A stretch of DNA of 26,131 nt from JBBTSB01 sp964355775 (GCA_964355775.1 CAYHEP010000011.1:1-26131); one strand, 5' to 3'; positions 1 to 8,458 are shown, counted from the stretch's first letter. The notes: generated by a model not told the origin, from the letters alone. Made by a program: numbers and translations.

Positions 1-973
<973 letters not shown>

Positions 974-1822
974 TTTGCCAAGCTGGCAGTTGCGACTCTG
1001 AGGAGCAATCCTCAATAAGAAATCCGACTGAAATCGGTGAAGCCTAACTCTTAATTATTTGATATAATTAAGGCATGGTAATACCGAGGGAAGCTAGGAA
1101 AATCACATATTCAACCGAAATTCGTAACCTAATTCAGTATTGGTAGGAAACATTTTAGGTGATGGCCATTTGGAACCAAATTGGTCAAAAACGAACTACA
1201 AATTAAAATTAAATCACTGCATTTCACAAAAAGAATACCTAAACTGGCAATATAATGTATTCAAGGATTGGGTGTTAACACCACCTAAATTGGATAAATG
1301 GAATAACTCTTTCCAATTCAGAACTATAAGCCACCGGGAAATAACTGAATTGAGAAATATGTTTTATCTGAATGGAAAGAAAATCATTCCTACCAATATT
1401 TACGAGTATCTAAAAGATCCTATCACCCTGACCGTTTGGTTTATGGATGACGGAAATATCAAAGGGATCTCGTACAATCTCAACACTCAATCGTATAGCC
1501 AGAAAGAAAATATACTGCTTGCAAACTGTATGACAAGTATTTATGGACTAGAAGTAAGACTGGAAAGAAATCATAAAAAATACTTCAGACTCTATATTCC
1601 AGGTACTTCAGCACGAATACTCGCAGACATTATCAAACCGTATATAATCCCGAGCATGCAATATAAACTCGGTTGAAAATGTGATTTTCCTGGCCCCGTA
1701 GAGACTTGCCCTACGAAAGTAGGCTAATGGTGCTCAGACTATGCATCATTACACGTCGGCCCCCGTCATTCGATGGGGTGAAGATATAGTCCATGCCCGT
1801 AGAAATACGCGGAACAACCATG
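974..1822 (+). mobile_element. Group I intron in 16S rRNA after position 1498
   Basis: Self-splicing intron of 849 nt. The boundaries are fixed by pairing. The last six exon bases AGTCGT (968-973) pair with a guide GCGACT (992-997), leaving the U-G wobble expected at a group I 5' splice site. GTT (989-991), directly before the guide, pairs with AAC at the start of the 3' exon (1823-1825) as P10. The intron ends in G1822. Core elements: P7 strands CAGACTA (1735-1741) and TAGTC (1787-1791, within AAGATATAGTC); P8 hairpin 1761-1778; P3 CCGAC (1024-1028) with GTCGG (1755-1759); AGCCTA/TAGGCT arm. A 16-bp stem (1093-1108 with 1679-1694) carries the endonuclease gene in its loop. It sits five nucleotides 3' of the decoding adenines A1492/A1493. 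Confidence 0.93.
1140..1676 (+). CDS. LAGLIDADG homing endonuclease, I-SceI-like
   Basis: Double-motif LAGLIDADG endonuclease encoded in the intron, expected to cut intronless 16S genes at the insertion site and so spread the intron. Motif 1 is VGNILGDGHLE at the very N terminus (D8); motif 2 is LTVWFMDDGN (about residues 97-106, D104). These match the two catalytic acids of I-SceI. Other I-SceI-like stretches are DWVLTPP, KKIIPTN, LNTQSYS and the C-terminal IIKPYIIPSMQYKL. At 178 aa it is shorter than I-SceI (235 aa), lacking the N-terminal leader. The start given is TTG 1140, since an in-frame stop lies at 1125-1127. A different frame, open from ATG 1075 to TAG 1144, encodes a leader-like peptide ending EIRNLIQYW; joining the two needs a -1 shift near 1138-1142. 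It is therefore either a TTG-started gene or a frameshifted one. Confidence 0.9.
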   Translation: MVGNILGDGHLEPNWSKTNYKLKLNHCISQKEYLNWQYNVFKDWVLTPPKLDKWNNSFQFRTISHREITELRNMFYLNGKKIIPTNIYEYLKDPITLTVWFMDDGNIKGISYNLNTQSYSQKENILLANCMTSIYGLEVRLERNHKKYFRLYIPGTSARILADIIKPYIIPSMQYKLG

Positions 1823-1868
1823 AACAAGGCACGGGTAGGAGAACCTGCTCGTGGATCACCTCCTTTCT
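1823..1868 (+). rRNA. rrs: 16S rRNA, 3' exon with helix 45 and anti-SD
   Basis: The 3' end of 16S: AACAAGG (1499-1505 equivalents), a 10-bp helix 45 (1830-1839 with 1844-1853), then GGATCACCTCCTTTCT with an intact anti-Shine-Dalgarno CACCTCC. The helix 45 loop reads AGAA (1840-1843) instead of the usual GGAA, a change at the 1516 equivalent; the two adenines methylated by RsmA/KsgA are kept, and that enzyme is encoded at 15291-16010. The exact mature 3' end is uncertain by a few bases. Confidence 0.93.
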
Positions 1869-1890
1869 ATACAAAATTTTGATATAGAAA
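1864..1890 (+). other. Hairpin at the 16S 3' end, likely processing stem
   Basis: TTTCTATA (1864-1871) pairs with TATAGAAA (1883-1890), and the stem can continue into CAAAATTTTG. It starts inside the last bases of 16S and has no T-run after it, so processing is more likely than termination. Two further small hairpins follow, one with a GCAA loop at about 1905-1925. No tRNA or 23S is visible before the opposite-strand gene ending at 2018. Confidence 0.45.
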
Positions 1891-2017
1891 GAGCGTCGAT
1901 ATCGATTTCGCCGCAAGGCAAATCAATGGCCAGCCACTTTGGCCGAATCAAGTGGGGATTGAGCAGATCCTAAAAGCTCAAACTGATCTGGTTAACGGTA
2001 TAAAGCAACGTAGATTT

Positions 2018-2854
2018 TTATTTTATCTGATACGTGATCGTCACTATTACGGTGATTTCGTTTTCACCGGGAGGCAAGATTGGACCTCCACCAGAGTCGC
2101 CACCACCCATCTCAAGTCCCATTTTAGCGTATTGATATGGTCCGCCATACTGATCTGTATTGTCATAGTAGTTGACGATCTTTCCAAGCTTGATACCGAT
2201 TTGACTCTGCAATTTTTTGGCTTTGTCCTTGGCGTCGGCAATTGCTTTTTCACGTGCTGTAGCCAAAAGTTTTTCGCGATTCTGATAGTCAAACCTAACG
2301 TTTTGCACCTGATTTGCTCCGGCGGTAACCAAGCCATCTACTACGGCGCTGACTTTGTCGAGGTCGCGAATCTTGACCTCATATCCCTGTGTGACCTGAT
2401 ATCCGGTGATTTTTGGATTGCCGGAATCAAGAACCGGATACGTTGAAATCGGGTAGCTCGGCGCGATCTGCGTTTCAATTTCGCTTCCGCGCATCATCGG
2501 AACCGGATACGGGTAAGGCGAAGGAAAAGAATACTGCGGAGTTAAACTGTATTGAGTAGTCTCAATGTCTTTTTCTTCGATGCCCTGTTTTTTCAAAAAA
2601 TCAAACACTTTTTTGGAACGCACGCTATTGGCATCTTGAGCGGCTTTTGATGTTTTCCCGCTTGTTACAATGGAAAACTCGGCTATTGCAAGTTCAGGCT
2701 TTGCCTCTATTTTGCCGGTTCCGTTAAACGAAACCTGATTGCCCATCACGCCATTCTCGCGCTTCTGCTGGATGGTTACCAGAAAAAACACGATCACCAC
2801 CACGCCCAACACCGAGCCGAGCCAAAATACAATTGTCTTTTGTTGATTGGTCAT
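2018..2854 (-). CDS. Membrane-anchored SIMPL-domain (DUF541) protein
   Basis: 278-aa protein with one N-terminal membrane helix (about residues 8-28, TIVFWLGSVLGVVVIVFFLV) followed by an extracytoplasmic SIMPL/DUF541 domain. Family signs are the opening VSFNGTGKIEAKPELAIAEF, the central VTQGYEVKIRDLDKVSAVVD and AREKAIADAKDKAKKL. The family is widespread in cell envelopes; its biochemical role is poorly defined, so none is given. A proline/tyrosine-rich insert (SFPSPYPYPVPMM) sits mid-domain. ATG at 2852-2854 is chosen because it directly precedes the membrane helix; the frame stays open 35 codons further upstream, but that would run into rnhB. It is divergent from rnhB with only 24 bp between starts, so promoters must overlap the neighbouring coding ends. 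The gene faces the 16S 3' end. Confidence 0.85.
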   Translation of the reverse strand: MTNQQKTIVFWLGSVLGVVVIVFFLVTIQQKRENGVMGNQVSFNGTGKIEAKPELAIAEFSIVTSGKTSKAAQDANSVRSKKVFDFLKKQGIEEKDIETTQYSLTPQYSFPSPYPYPVPMMRGSEIETQIAPSYPISTYPVLDSGNPKITGYQVTQGYEVKIRDLDKVSAVVDGLVTAGANQVQNVRFDYQNREKLLATAREKAIADAKDKAKKLQSQIGIKLGKIVNYYDNTDQYGGPYQYAKMGLEMGGGDSGGGPILPPGENEITVIVTITYQIK

Positions 2855-2878
2855 TGGTTTCAGTATAGGATATAAGCT

Positions 2879-3460
2879 GTGCAAAATCAATACATCGTCG
2901 GCGTTGACGAAGTGGGCATGGGATGTCTTGCGGGACCCGTCGTGGTATGTGCCGTTCATTTGCCCTACAACTTACATAAAAAATATAAAATCGGAGACTT
3001 TGGCGTGCGAGATTCCAAGCTCATGACGCCGAAACAGCGCGAAACAGTCAGCAAACTAATTAAAAAATTACCAATAAAATATCAAATATCTCTTTGTCAT
3101 CCAAAGACTATAGATAAAATAAATATCTATCAGGCTTCGAGAAAGGCGATGCGGAAAGCAGTGACAAAAGTGCGTAGTGGTCAGTGCGTAGTATTGATTG
3201 ATGGTCCGTATAAAATACCGAAACTTGAATTACCTCAACGGGCCATCGTTAAAGGCGACCGGACGGTTTTTGCCATCGCCTGCGCCTCGATTCTCGCCAA
3301 AGTATATCGAGACAAAATGATGATAAAATACGCCAAAAAGTATCCCCAGTACGGCTTTGAAAAGCATAAAGGCTACGGCACCAAATATCACATCGCCACG
3401 CTTGCCCACTTTGGACCTTGTGTCCTGCACCGCAAATCGTTTACAATACGATCAACATGA
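2879..3460 (+). CDS. rnhB: Ribonuclease HII
   Basis: Cytoplasmic nuclease that cuts the RNA strand at ribonucleotides embedded in DNA and in RNA-DNA hybrids. 193 aa, normal family length. The four acidic metal ligands are visible: D10 and E11 in GVDEVGMG, D108 in LIDGP and D127 in VKGD. RDSK (44-47), the ACASILAKVYRD helix and the YPQYGFEKHKGYGT block agree with the family. The conserved GRG of the substrate-binding motif reads GMG (M14): both glycines are kept but the arginine is lost. Start is GTG 2879, with AGGA at 2867-2870 eight bases ahead as a plausible ribosome site. The stop overlaps the GAPDH start (ATGA at 3457), so the two are probably translationally coupled. Confidence 0.95.
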   Translation: MQNQYIVGVDEVGMGCLAGPVVVCAVHLPYNLHKKYKIGDFGVRDSKLMTPKQRETVSKLIKKLPIKYQISLCHPKTIDKINIYQASRKAMRKAVTKVRSGQCVVLIDGPYKIPKLELPQRAIVKGDRTVFAIACASILAKVYRDKMMIKYAKKYPQYGFEKHKGYGTKYHIATLAHFGPCVLHRKSFTIRST

Positions 3461-4428
3461 CCAGAATCGCAATAAACGGCTTCGGGCGAATTGGGAGGAT
3501 TTTTTTTCGGCAGGCGCATGAGCATCCGGAGTTTGAGATCGTGGCCGTCAATGATCTTGGGGCACAAGAGAATCTGGAATATCTGTTGAAGTATGATACG
3601 GTCTATGGCAAATATGATAAAGACATCAGCTCGGTAAAGTTTTTAAAAGAAAAAGATCCGACCAAATTGCCTTGGAAAGACTTGGGGATCGATATCGTTG
3701 TAGAATCCACGGGTGTTTTTGAGACAGCGGAAAAAGCGCAGGCACATATCACCGCGGGCGCAAAGCGTGTAGTGATTACAGCTCCTGCAAAAGACGATGT
3801 GACACATATGGCAACACCGAATGTCGGTATGTCCGCTCTTGGCGGATCTCTTATTACCTCGACGGCATCATGCACCACAAATGCGACGAATCCGGTCGTT
3901 GCTATCATGCTTAACTCCGTAGGAATCAAAAAAGCCATGATGACCACCGTGCACGCCAACACCGCCACACAAAAAACAGTGGATGGCGAGGGCGGAAAAG
4001 ATTTTCGCTACGGGCGCGCCGGGGCGTGGAATATCATACCGTCCACTACTGGCGCGGCAAAAGCAACCACGCGCATCATTCCAGAACTGAAAAATAAATT
4101 TGATGCGGTTTCAGTCCGCGTTCCTATCATTTCGGGTTCGTTGATCGATTTTACATTTCTTGCGGGCCGCTCGACTACTGTCGAGGAAATTAACAGTATA
4201 TTTAAAAAAGCCGCCGCGTCGCCCCAATGGCAGGGAATTCTCGAAGCGACGGAAGAACCTTTGGTTTCAAGTGATATTGTGGGCAATCCGCACGGGTCAA
4301 TCGTCGATCTTGGCCTCACGCGGGTTGTCGATGGTGATTTGGTAAAAGTTTTTGCTTGGTATGATAACGAGTGGGGCTACACTGCGATGCTCGTCAAACA
4401 CGTGCAGGCAGTCGCCCGACTTTTATAA
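3457..4428 (+). CDS. gap: Glyceraldehyde-3-phosphate dehydrogenase (NAD-type)
   Basis: Glycolytic enzyme oxidising glyceraldehyde-3-phosphate to 1,3-bisphosphoglycerate. 323 aa. Rossmann domain begins INGFGRIGR (6-14) with VNDL (31-34), the acidic residue that favours NAD. The catalytic cysteine is C139 in STASCTTN and the general base H166 in TVHANTATQ; the C-terminal NEWGY is present. After the catalytic CTTN the family usually has a cysteine and leucine; here it is ATNP, a mild departure. The start is ATG 3457, overlapping the rnhB stop; a longer frame from 3418 has no family support. It opens the carbon-metabolism run with the transketolase genes downstream, with only 4 bp to the next gene. 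Confidence 0.97.
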   Translation: MTRIAINGFGRIGRIFFRQAHEHPEFEIVAVNDLGAQENLEYLLKYDTVYGKYDKDISSVKFLKEKDPTKLPWKDLGIDIVVESTGVFETAEKAQAHITAGAKRVVITAPAKDDVTHMATPNVGMSALGGSLITSTASCTTNATNPVVAIMLNSVGIKKAMMTTVHANTATQKTVDGEGGKDFRYGRAGAWNIIPSTTGAAKATTRIIPELKNKFDAVSVRVPIISGSLIDFTFLAGRSTTVEEINSIFKKAAASPQWQGILEATEEPLVSSDIVGNPHGSIVDLGLTRVVDGDLVKVFAWYDNEWGYTAMLVKHVQAVARLL

Positions 4429-4432
4429 TTAT

Positions 4433-6031
4433 ATGGACATACAGATACCGCAACAGCCAACAGCATCAAGAGGACCGTCAAAGTCTCTTTTGGTAGTTGT
4501 AGGAATAGTCGCCGTGCTATTGATCGTAGTAAAAGTCGGTACGCTAGGTATGGACAAGATTAATGTGAGTTTTAACGACAGTAGCGCCGCAGCACCCGGC
4601 GATCTTTCTGTAAAGGTAAGCATGGAGCACAATCGAACTATACCGACCAGTCCGAAGTTAAGCTTTGGAGTTTCCGGATCGCGATCAAGAGGACCATACA
4701 CACTTACCGTGGAATTTGGCGATGGCACTCAAGAGCAATACTCCGGAGTTTTCGTCTATAGCACTACGCTTAATCAACAATGGGTGAGAACAACACATGC
4801 TTATCCATCAGTAAGCACCTACACGGTAGTTGCACGCCTTGATTTCACCGGAGATCCTTCTCTGGCAAATAACACAAAACGCTATACAATTGATCTAACT
4901 CCGCTTCCTGATGCATATTATAATTTTGGCGGTCTTGGCGGTCCATCTCCGACAGGGACAACGCCAGTTACGCCTTCATTGACGCCACTTGTTCCTTCGC
5001 CAAGCTCCACTCCTACAAATGGCGGAGCTATCTCTCCTGATACTCTGCAAAACTTCGAGCTTTCAGCATGGGTTGATATCGGTCTAAAGCAATCAACGCG
5101 AGGCTATTGGTACAGTCCGTCTACGCTCTCGCCTGACACGCCCCCGACTGCAACGGAAATTACAAACGCAAAGCGTGTTTTGCGCACATCGTATCACACT
5201 AATCAGCTATATCTCGTATACCAGCGGCAGTTTGAGCCCGCAACAGCGAAAGAAGTTATGCTCACATGGAAAAACGCTACAATTTCAGGAACTTACGCGC
5301 AGTCGCTTATCCCCACTATTGTACTTCAAAATTATGGCGACGATGGGTGCAATTTTACCGATGACGAATTGCGAGATCTAATACCTTGGATCAAATCCAA
5401 CATAAATAGCAAAGCAATCGCACTTTTCGACATCTACAACACGTCAACAAATACCAAGCGTAATTTTTGCAATCAGGCATCGCTCATCAAGTCTCTCCAC
5501 GGAGGAGAATTGATTCGTGTCGGACTCCAACCATTAGAGCCATTAGTTTCGCCATTTACTCGTGCCGTTGAGGATACCTATTCCGCAGTAGCAACAGGAA
5601 ATACGAATACGCTCTGGCAAACCTCATGCGGTGTATATGGAAAAAAGACGGGCAAAGACGGGCTTATTTCCTGGGTGGATGAGCGTATCGTCCAAAAGAA
5701 ACGCGTTGCGTGGGACCTGGTCATTGTAGCCTTTGACTATGCCCTCAACCCACCATGCGGAGCCGATGCTCTGACACGAGATGATCCCTTGCCCGCAGGA
5801 AGAAATGGTCTCGCACGGGACACGATGATCAGTCGCTATTCCGGAGGAACCGCAAACGCATTATGGACAGGAATGTCATTTGATTTTGGCATCATCAACA
5901 GTTACGCCGCTGTGCCAGACCGAAAAACCGACTCTATCTACTCTACTCTGCGAGCAGGAACACCCTACCAGGGATACTATGCCATTCCCCTCAATGAAGC
6001 TGCTTCAATCTTCGATCAGTACGATAACTGA
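4433..6031 (+). CDS. Membrane-anchored surface protein with PKD-like domain
   Basis: 532 aa, function unknown. One N-terminal membrane helix (about 18-35, SLLVVVGIVAVLLIVVKV) anchors it facing out. Residues about 50-150 look like an Ig/PKD-type beta domain (LTVEFGDGTQEQY, then THAYPSVSTYTVVARL, the usual WxFGDG and tH.Y...G.Y.V pattern in degenerate form). A Pro/Thr/Ser linker (about 165-200) follows, then a roughly 330-residue domain that I do not recognise; VMLTWKNATISG, AIALFDIYN and RVAWDLVIVAFDYAL give it the look of an alpha/beta barrel, possibly glycan-active, but no catalytic signature is clear. It sits in the same run as GAPDH and transketolase (4 bp after one; its TGA shares a base with the ATG of the next), an unexpected place for a surface protein. 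Confidence 0.8.
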   Translation: MDIQIPQQPTASRGPSKSLLVVVGIVAVLLIVVKVGTLGMDKINVSFNDSSAAAPGDLSVKVSMEHNRTIPTSPKLSFGVSGSRSRGPYTLTVEFGDGTQEQYSGVFVYSTTLNQQWVRTTHAYPSVSTYTVVARLDFTGDPSLANNTKRYTIDLTPLPDAYYNFGGLGGPSPTGTTPVTPSLTPLVPSPSSTPTNGGAISPDTLQNFELSAWVDIGLKQSTRGYWYSPSTLSPDTPPTATEITNAKRVLRTSYHTNQLYLVYQRQFEPATAKEVMLTWKNATISGTYAQSLIPTIVLQNYGDDGCNFTDDELRDLIPWIKSNINSKAIALFDIYNTSTNTKRNFCNQASLIKSLHGGELIRVGLQPLEPLVSPFTRAVEDTYSAVATGNTNTLWQTSCGVYGKKTGKDGLISWVDERIVQKKRVAWDLVIVAFDYALNPPCGADALTRDDPLPAGRNGLARDTMISRYSGGTANALWTGMSFDFGIINSYAAVPDRKTDSIYSTLRAGTPYQGYYAIPLNEAASIFDQYDN

Positions 6032-6876
6032 TGCATCTCTCTGACGAGAAAATCAAAGAGCTTGAGCTCAAAGCGAACGAAATCCGTACATCTATTATTG
6101 AGATGCTTGTGGAGGCTGGGAGCGGGCATACGGCTGGACCGCTGGGTATGGCGGATGTGTTCACCGCGATGTACTTCCACATCCTGAACCACGATCCCAA
6201 AAACCCTGACTGGCCCGAACGCGACCGGCTCATACTTTCCAACGGCCACATTGTGCCGGTGCGTTACGCCACGATGGCGTATGCGGGATATTTTCCTCTG
6301 GAAGAATTATCAACTCTCCGCAAGTTCGGATCTCGTCTGCAAGGTCATCCAGAGCGTGAAAAACTCCCGGGCATGGAAACTACGTCTGGTCCGCTCGGAT
6401 CGGGACTTTCGCAAGCTGCCGGGATCGCTTATGCCGCTCGTATGGACGCCAAAAAATTCCGCGTCTTCTGCATTACTTCCGACGGTGAACAGGAAGAGGG
6501 CAACACATGGGAAGCGATTATGTTCGCCGGAAAATATAAGTTGTCGAATCTCATCAGCATTATGGACCGCAACAATATACAGATTGACGGCACGACCGAG
6601 GACGTGATGCCGCTGGAACCGCTCGCTGATAAATACAAAGCATTTAACTGGCACGTCATCGAAATAGATGGCAACAATATCCCCGCGATCGTAGACGCAG
6701 TCGAACTCGCAAAAACGACCACCGAAAAACCCACGCTCATTTTGGCAAACACTGTCCCGGGCAAAGGCGTCGCATCAATTGAAAACGACTACCACTGGCA
6801 CGGCACCCCGCCCAACAAAGAACAGGCAGCGGCGTTTTTGGCTGAACTTAAAAAAGCACATGATCAATTTACCTGA
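6031..6876 (+). CDS. Transketolase, N-terminal (TPP-binding) subunit
   Basis: The diphosphate-binding half of transketolase, which moves two-carbon units between sugar phosphates in the non-oxidative pentose phosphate pathway. 281 aa, the length of stand-alone N subunits. Visible features: AGSGHTAGPLGMADV (29-43), HIVPVRYA, GHPER, the GPLGSGLSQAAGIAYA helix and the cofactor motif SDGEQEEGN (150-158), where the usual first glycine is serine, then DRNNIQIDG. It must pair with the C-terminal subunit encoded next, whose start lies 17 bases inside this gene. Split transketolases are usual in archaea and many CPR bacteria. Confidence 0.95.
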   Translation: MHLSDEKIKELELKANEIRTSIIEMLVEAGSGHTAGPLGMADVFTAMYFHILNHDPKNPDWPERDRLILSNGHIVPVRYATMAYAGYFPLEELSTLRKFGSRLQGHPEREKLPGMETTSGPLGSGLSQAAGIAYAARMDAKKFRVFCITSDGEQEEGNTWEAIMFAGKYKLSNLISIMDRNNIQIDGTTEDVMPLEPLADKYKAFNWHVIEIDGNNIPAIVDAVELAKTTTEKPTLILANTVPGKGVASIENDYHWHGTPPNKEQAAAFLAELKKAHDQFT

Positions 6877-7816
6877 AAAACCGGAAATGATAGCAACACG
6901 CCAAGGCTACGGCAAGGGCGTCGTTGAAGCGGGAAAGCTTGACGAGCGTGTTGTCGTACTGTGCGCAGATCTTACGGAGTCCACCAACTCGCATTGGTTT
7001 GCGGAGGCGTTTCCAAATCGGTTCGTTCAGATGGGGGTGGCAGAGCAAAACATGGCCACCGTAGCCGCCGGCATGGCAAACTACGGCAAGATTCCGTTCA
7101 TAGCAAGCTATGCGGCGTTTTCACCGGGACGCAACTATGAGCAAATCCGCACAACCATTTGCATCAACAACGTTCCCGTCAAGATCGTCGGAGCGCACGC
7201 CGGTATTTCGGTGGGGCCTGACGGCGCGACGCATCAAATGCTCGAGGACATCGCCATGATGCGGACTTTGCCCAATATGACCGTGGTTGTGCCCTGCGAC
7301 GCGATCGAAGCTCGCAAAGCTACGCTTGCTATCGCAAAACTCCCAACACCGGCTTACATTCGAGTGGGCCGTGAAAAATCTCCCGTGTTTACCACCGAAG
7401 ATACCCCGTTTGAAATCGGCAAAGCTTTGATGTTTCGTGATGGAATTGACGTAGCAATTATAGGTTGTGGAATTCTGGTGTATCATGCCTTGCAAGCGGC
7501 TCAAGAATTGGCTAAAGACGGCATAGATGCCATGGTGATCAACTCTCATACAATCAAACCGTTGGATAATGAAACTATTATTTCCGCGGCAAAACAATGC
7601 GGAGCCATCGTCAGCGTCGAGGAACATCAAGTCGCCGGAGGTCTGGGATCGGCGATCGCGGAGTGTCTCGCCAAAAACTATCCCGTCCCGCAGGAGTTTA
7701 TCGGGGTACAAGACCGCTTCGGCGAGTCAGGCAAAGCAAGCGAACTTATTGAACATTTCGGTCTCGGAACGGCGTCAATTATAACCGCGGCAAAAAAAGC
7801 AATCTCACGCAAGTAG
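6860..7816 (+). CDS. Transketolase, C-terminal (pyrimidine-binding) subunit
   Basis: Second half of transketolase, 318 aa, carrying the pyrimidine-binding and C-terminal domains. E62 in MGVAEQNM is the glutamate that activates the TPP ring. Also visible are YAAFSPGRNYEQIRT, GAHAGISVGPDGATHQ, the PAYIRVGREKSP strand and the C-terminal SVEEHQVAGGLGSAIAE and DRFGESG signatures. ATG 6860 is chosen because it immediately precedes the family N terminus (PEKPEMIATRQGYG) and overlaps the N subunit by 17 bases, implying coupled translation and 1:1 assembly. Its 3' end overlaps the opposite-strand glycosylase gene by 12 bp. Confidence 0.95.
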   Translation: MINLPEKPEMIATRQGYGKGVVEAGKLDERVVVLCADLTESTNSHWFAEAFPNRFVQMGVAEQNMATVAAGMANYGKIPFIASYAAFSPGRNYEQIRTTICINNVPVKIVGAHAGISVGPDGATHQMLEDIAMMRTLPNMTVVVPCDAIEARKATLAIAKLPTPAYIRVGREKSPVFTTEDTPFEIGKALMFRDGIDVAIIGCGILVYHALQAAQELAKDGIDAMVINSHTIKPLDNETIISAAKQCGAIVSVEEHQVAGGLGSAIAECLAKNYPVPQEFIGVQDRFGESGKASELIEHFGLGTASIITAAKKAISRK

Positions 7817-8350
7817 CGCTCTGATTTTCCCCAAATCTTCTCTGAATTGCGGTTCCCAGTTTATGTTTCTTAATATTGCCGCTGGATGATAGGTGATGAG
7901 GAAGTTTCTGCCTTCTTTCTCTATGACCCTTCCTCGATTCGAACTCATGGAGCCTTCCAAACCCATGCCCTCCATTGCTACCCGACCCACAAGTACGATG
8001 AGTTTGGGGTCTACGACGGCAATTTCTTTTTCTATAGCACCACGAAACTTTGCAATTTCCTCATCGGTCGGCGTGCGGTTTTTGCCAAGCTCATCGGACG
8101 GGCGGTATTTGACTATATTGGAAATATAAAAATCACTGCGTTTCCAGCCAAGCGCCTCGAGCGTGCCAACCAGCAGTCGTCCGGCTCTCCCGATAAACGG
8201 CTTGCCTTGACGCTCTTCATCCATCCCCGGCGCCTCGCCGATGATCATTGTCTTGGCATCCGGATCCCCGTCGCTAAACACAAGTTTTCGCTTCGGATAG
8301 GCTTTGCGGATAGCGGACCACAGGAGCTCGAGTTTTTGATTTTTCGTCAT
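7805..8350 (-). CDS. Family-4-type uracil-DNA glycosylase lacking Fe-S cysteines
   Basis: Probable DNA repair glycosylase that removes uracil from DNA. 181 aa. Family blocks: GEAPGMDEERQGKPFIGRAG (38-57), YISNIVKYRP (75-84), PKLIVLVGRVAM (115-126) and TYHPAAILRN (153-162, replacing the usual HPS motif). Family 4 and 5 enzymes normally hold a [4Fe-4S] cluster with four cysteines, two near the N terminus, one in KCRP and one in the following helix. This protein contains no cysteine at all: KCRP is KYRP (Y82), the later position is F102 and the N-terminal pair is missing. The fold must be stabilised otherwise, or the activity has changed. Convergent with transketolase. ATG 8350 is the first good start. 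Confidence 0.88.
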   Translation of the reverse strand: MTKNQKLELLWSAIRKAYPKRKLVFSDGDPDAKTMIIGEAPGMDEERQGKPFIGRAGRLLVGTLEALGWKRSDFYISNIVKYRPSDELGKNRTPTDEEIAKFRGAIEKEIAVVDPKLIVLVGRVAMEGMGLEGSMSSNRGRVIEKEGRNFLITYHPAAILRNINWEPQFREDLGKIRALLA

Positions 8351-8379
8351 GATTTTGCTATAGTAACACAGTCATAAAC

Positions 8380-8456
8380 GGGCGACTAGTTCAGCCCCGA
8401 CGCCTTGCAGGGTCGGGGAGCCGACATCCGCATAGCGGATCGTCGGCTTGGTAAAA
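8380..8456 (+). repeat. tRNA 5' fragment plus double-hairpin repeat, copy 1
   Basis: GGGCGAC (8380-8386) plus TAGTTCAG (8387-8394) reads as the acceptor strand and D-arm of a tRNA like the intact tRNA-Ile 340 bp downstream. At the D-loop the tRNA match stops and a GC-rich element begins: hairpin CCCCGAC/GTCGGGG (8395-8401 with 8412-8418), then AGCCGAC/GTCGGCT (8419-8425 with 8442-8448) with inner ATCCGC/GCGGAT (8426-8431 with 8435-8440). No tRNA 3' half follows; the GIY-YIG gene starts three bases on. Copy 2 is at 8800-8868, differing by one missing G over the shared ~70 bp. Confidence 0.8.
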
Positions 8457-8458
8457 AT

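Noticed and set aside
6029..6031. Recoded UGA (glycine) as in Gracilibacteria and Absconditabacteria
   Set aside because: Several genes with complete conserved C termini end in TGA, and no conserved domain is interrupted by TGA.
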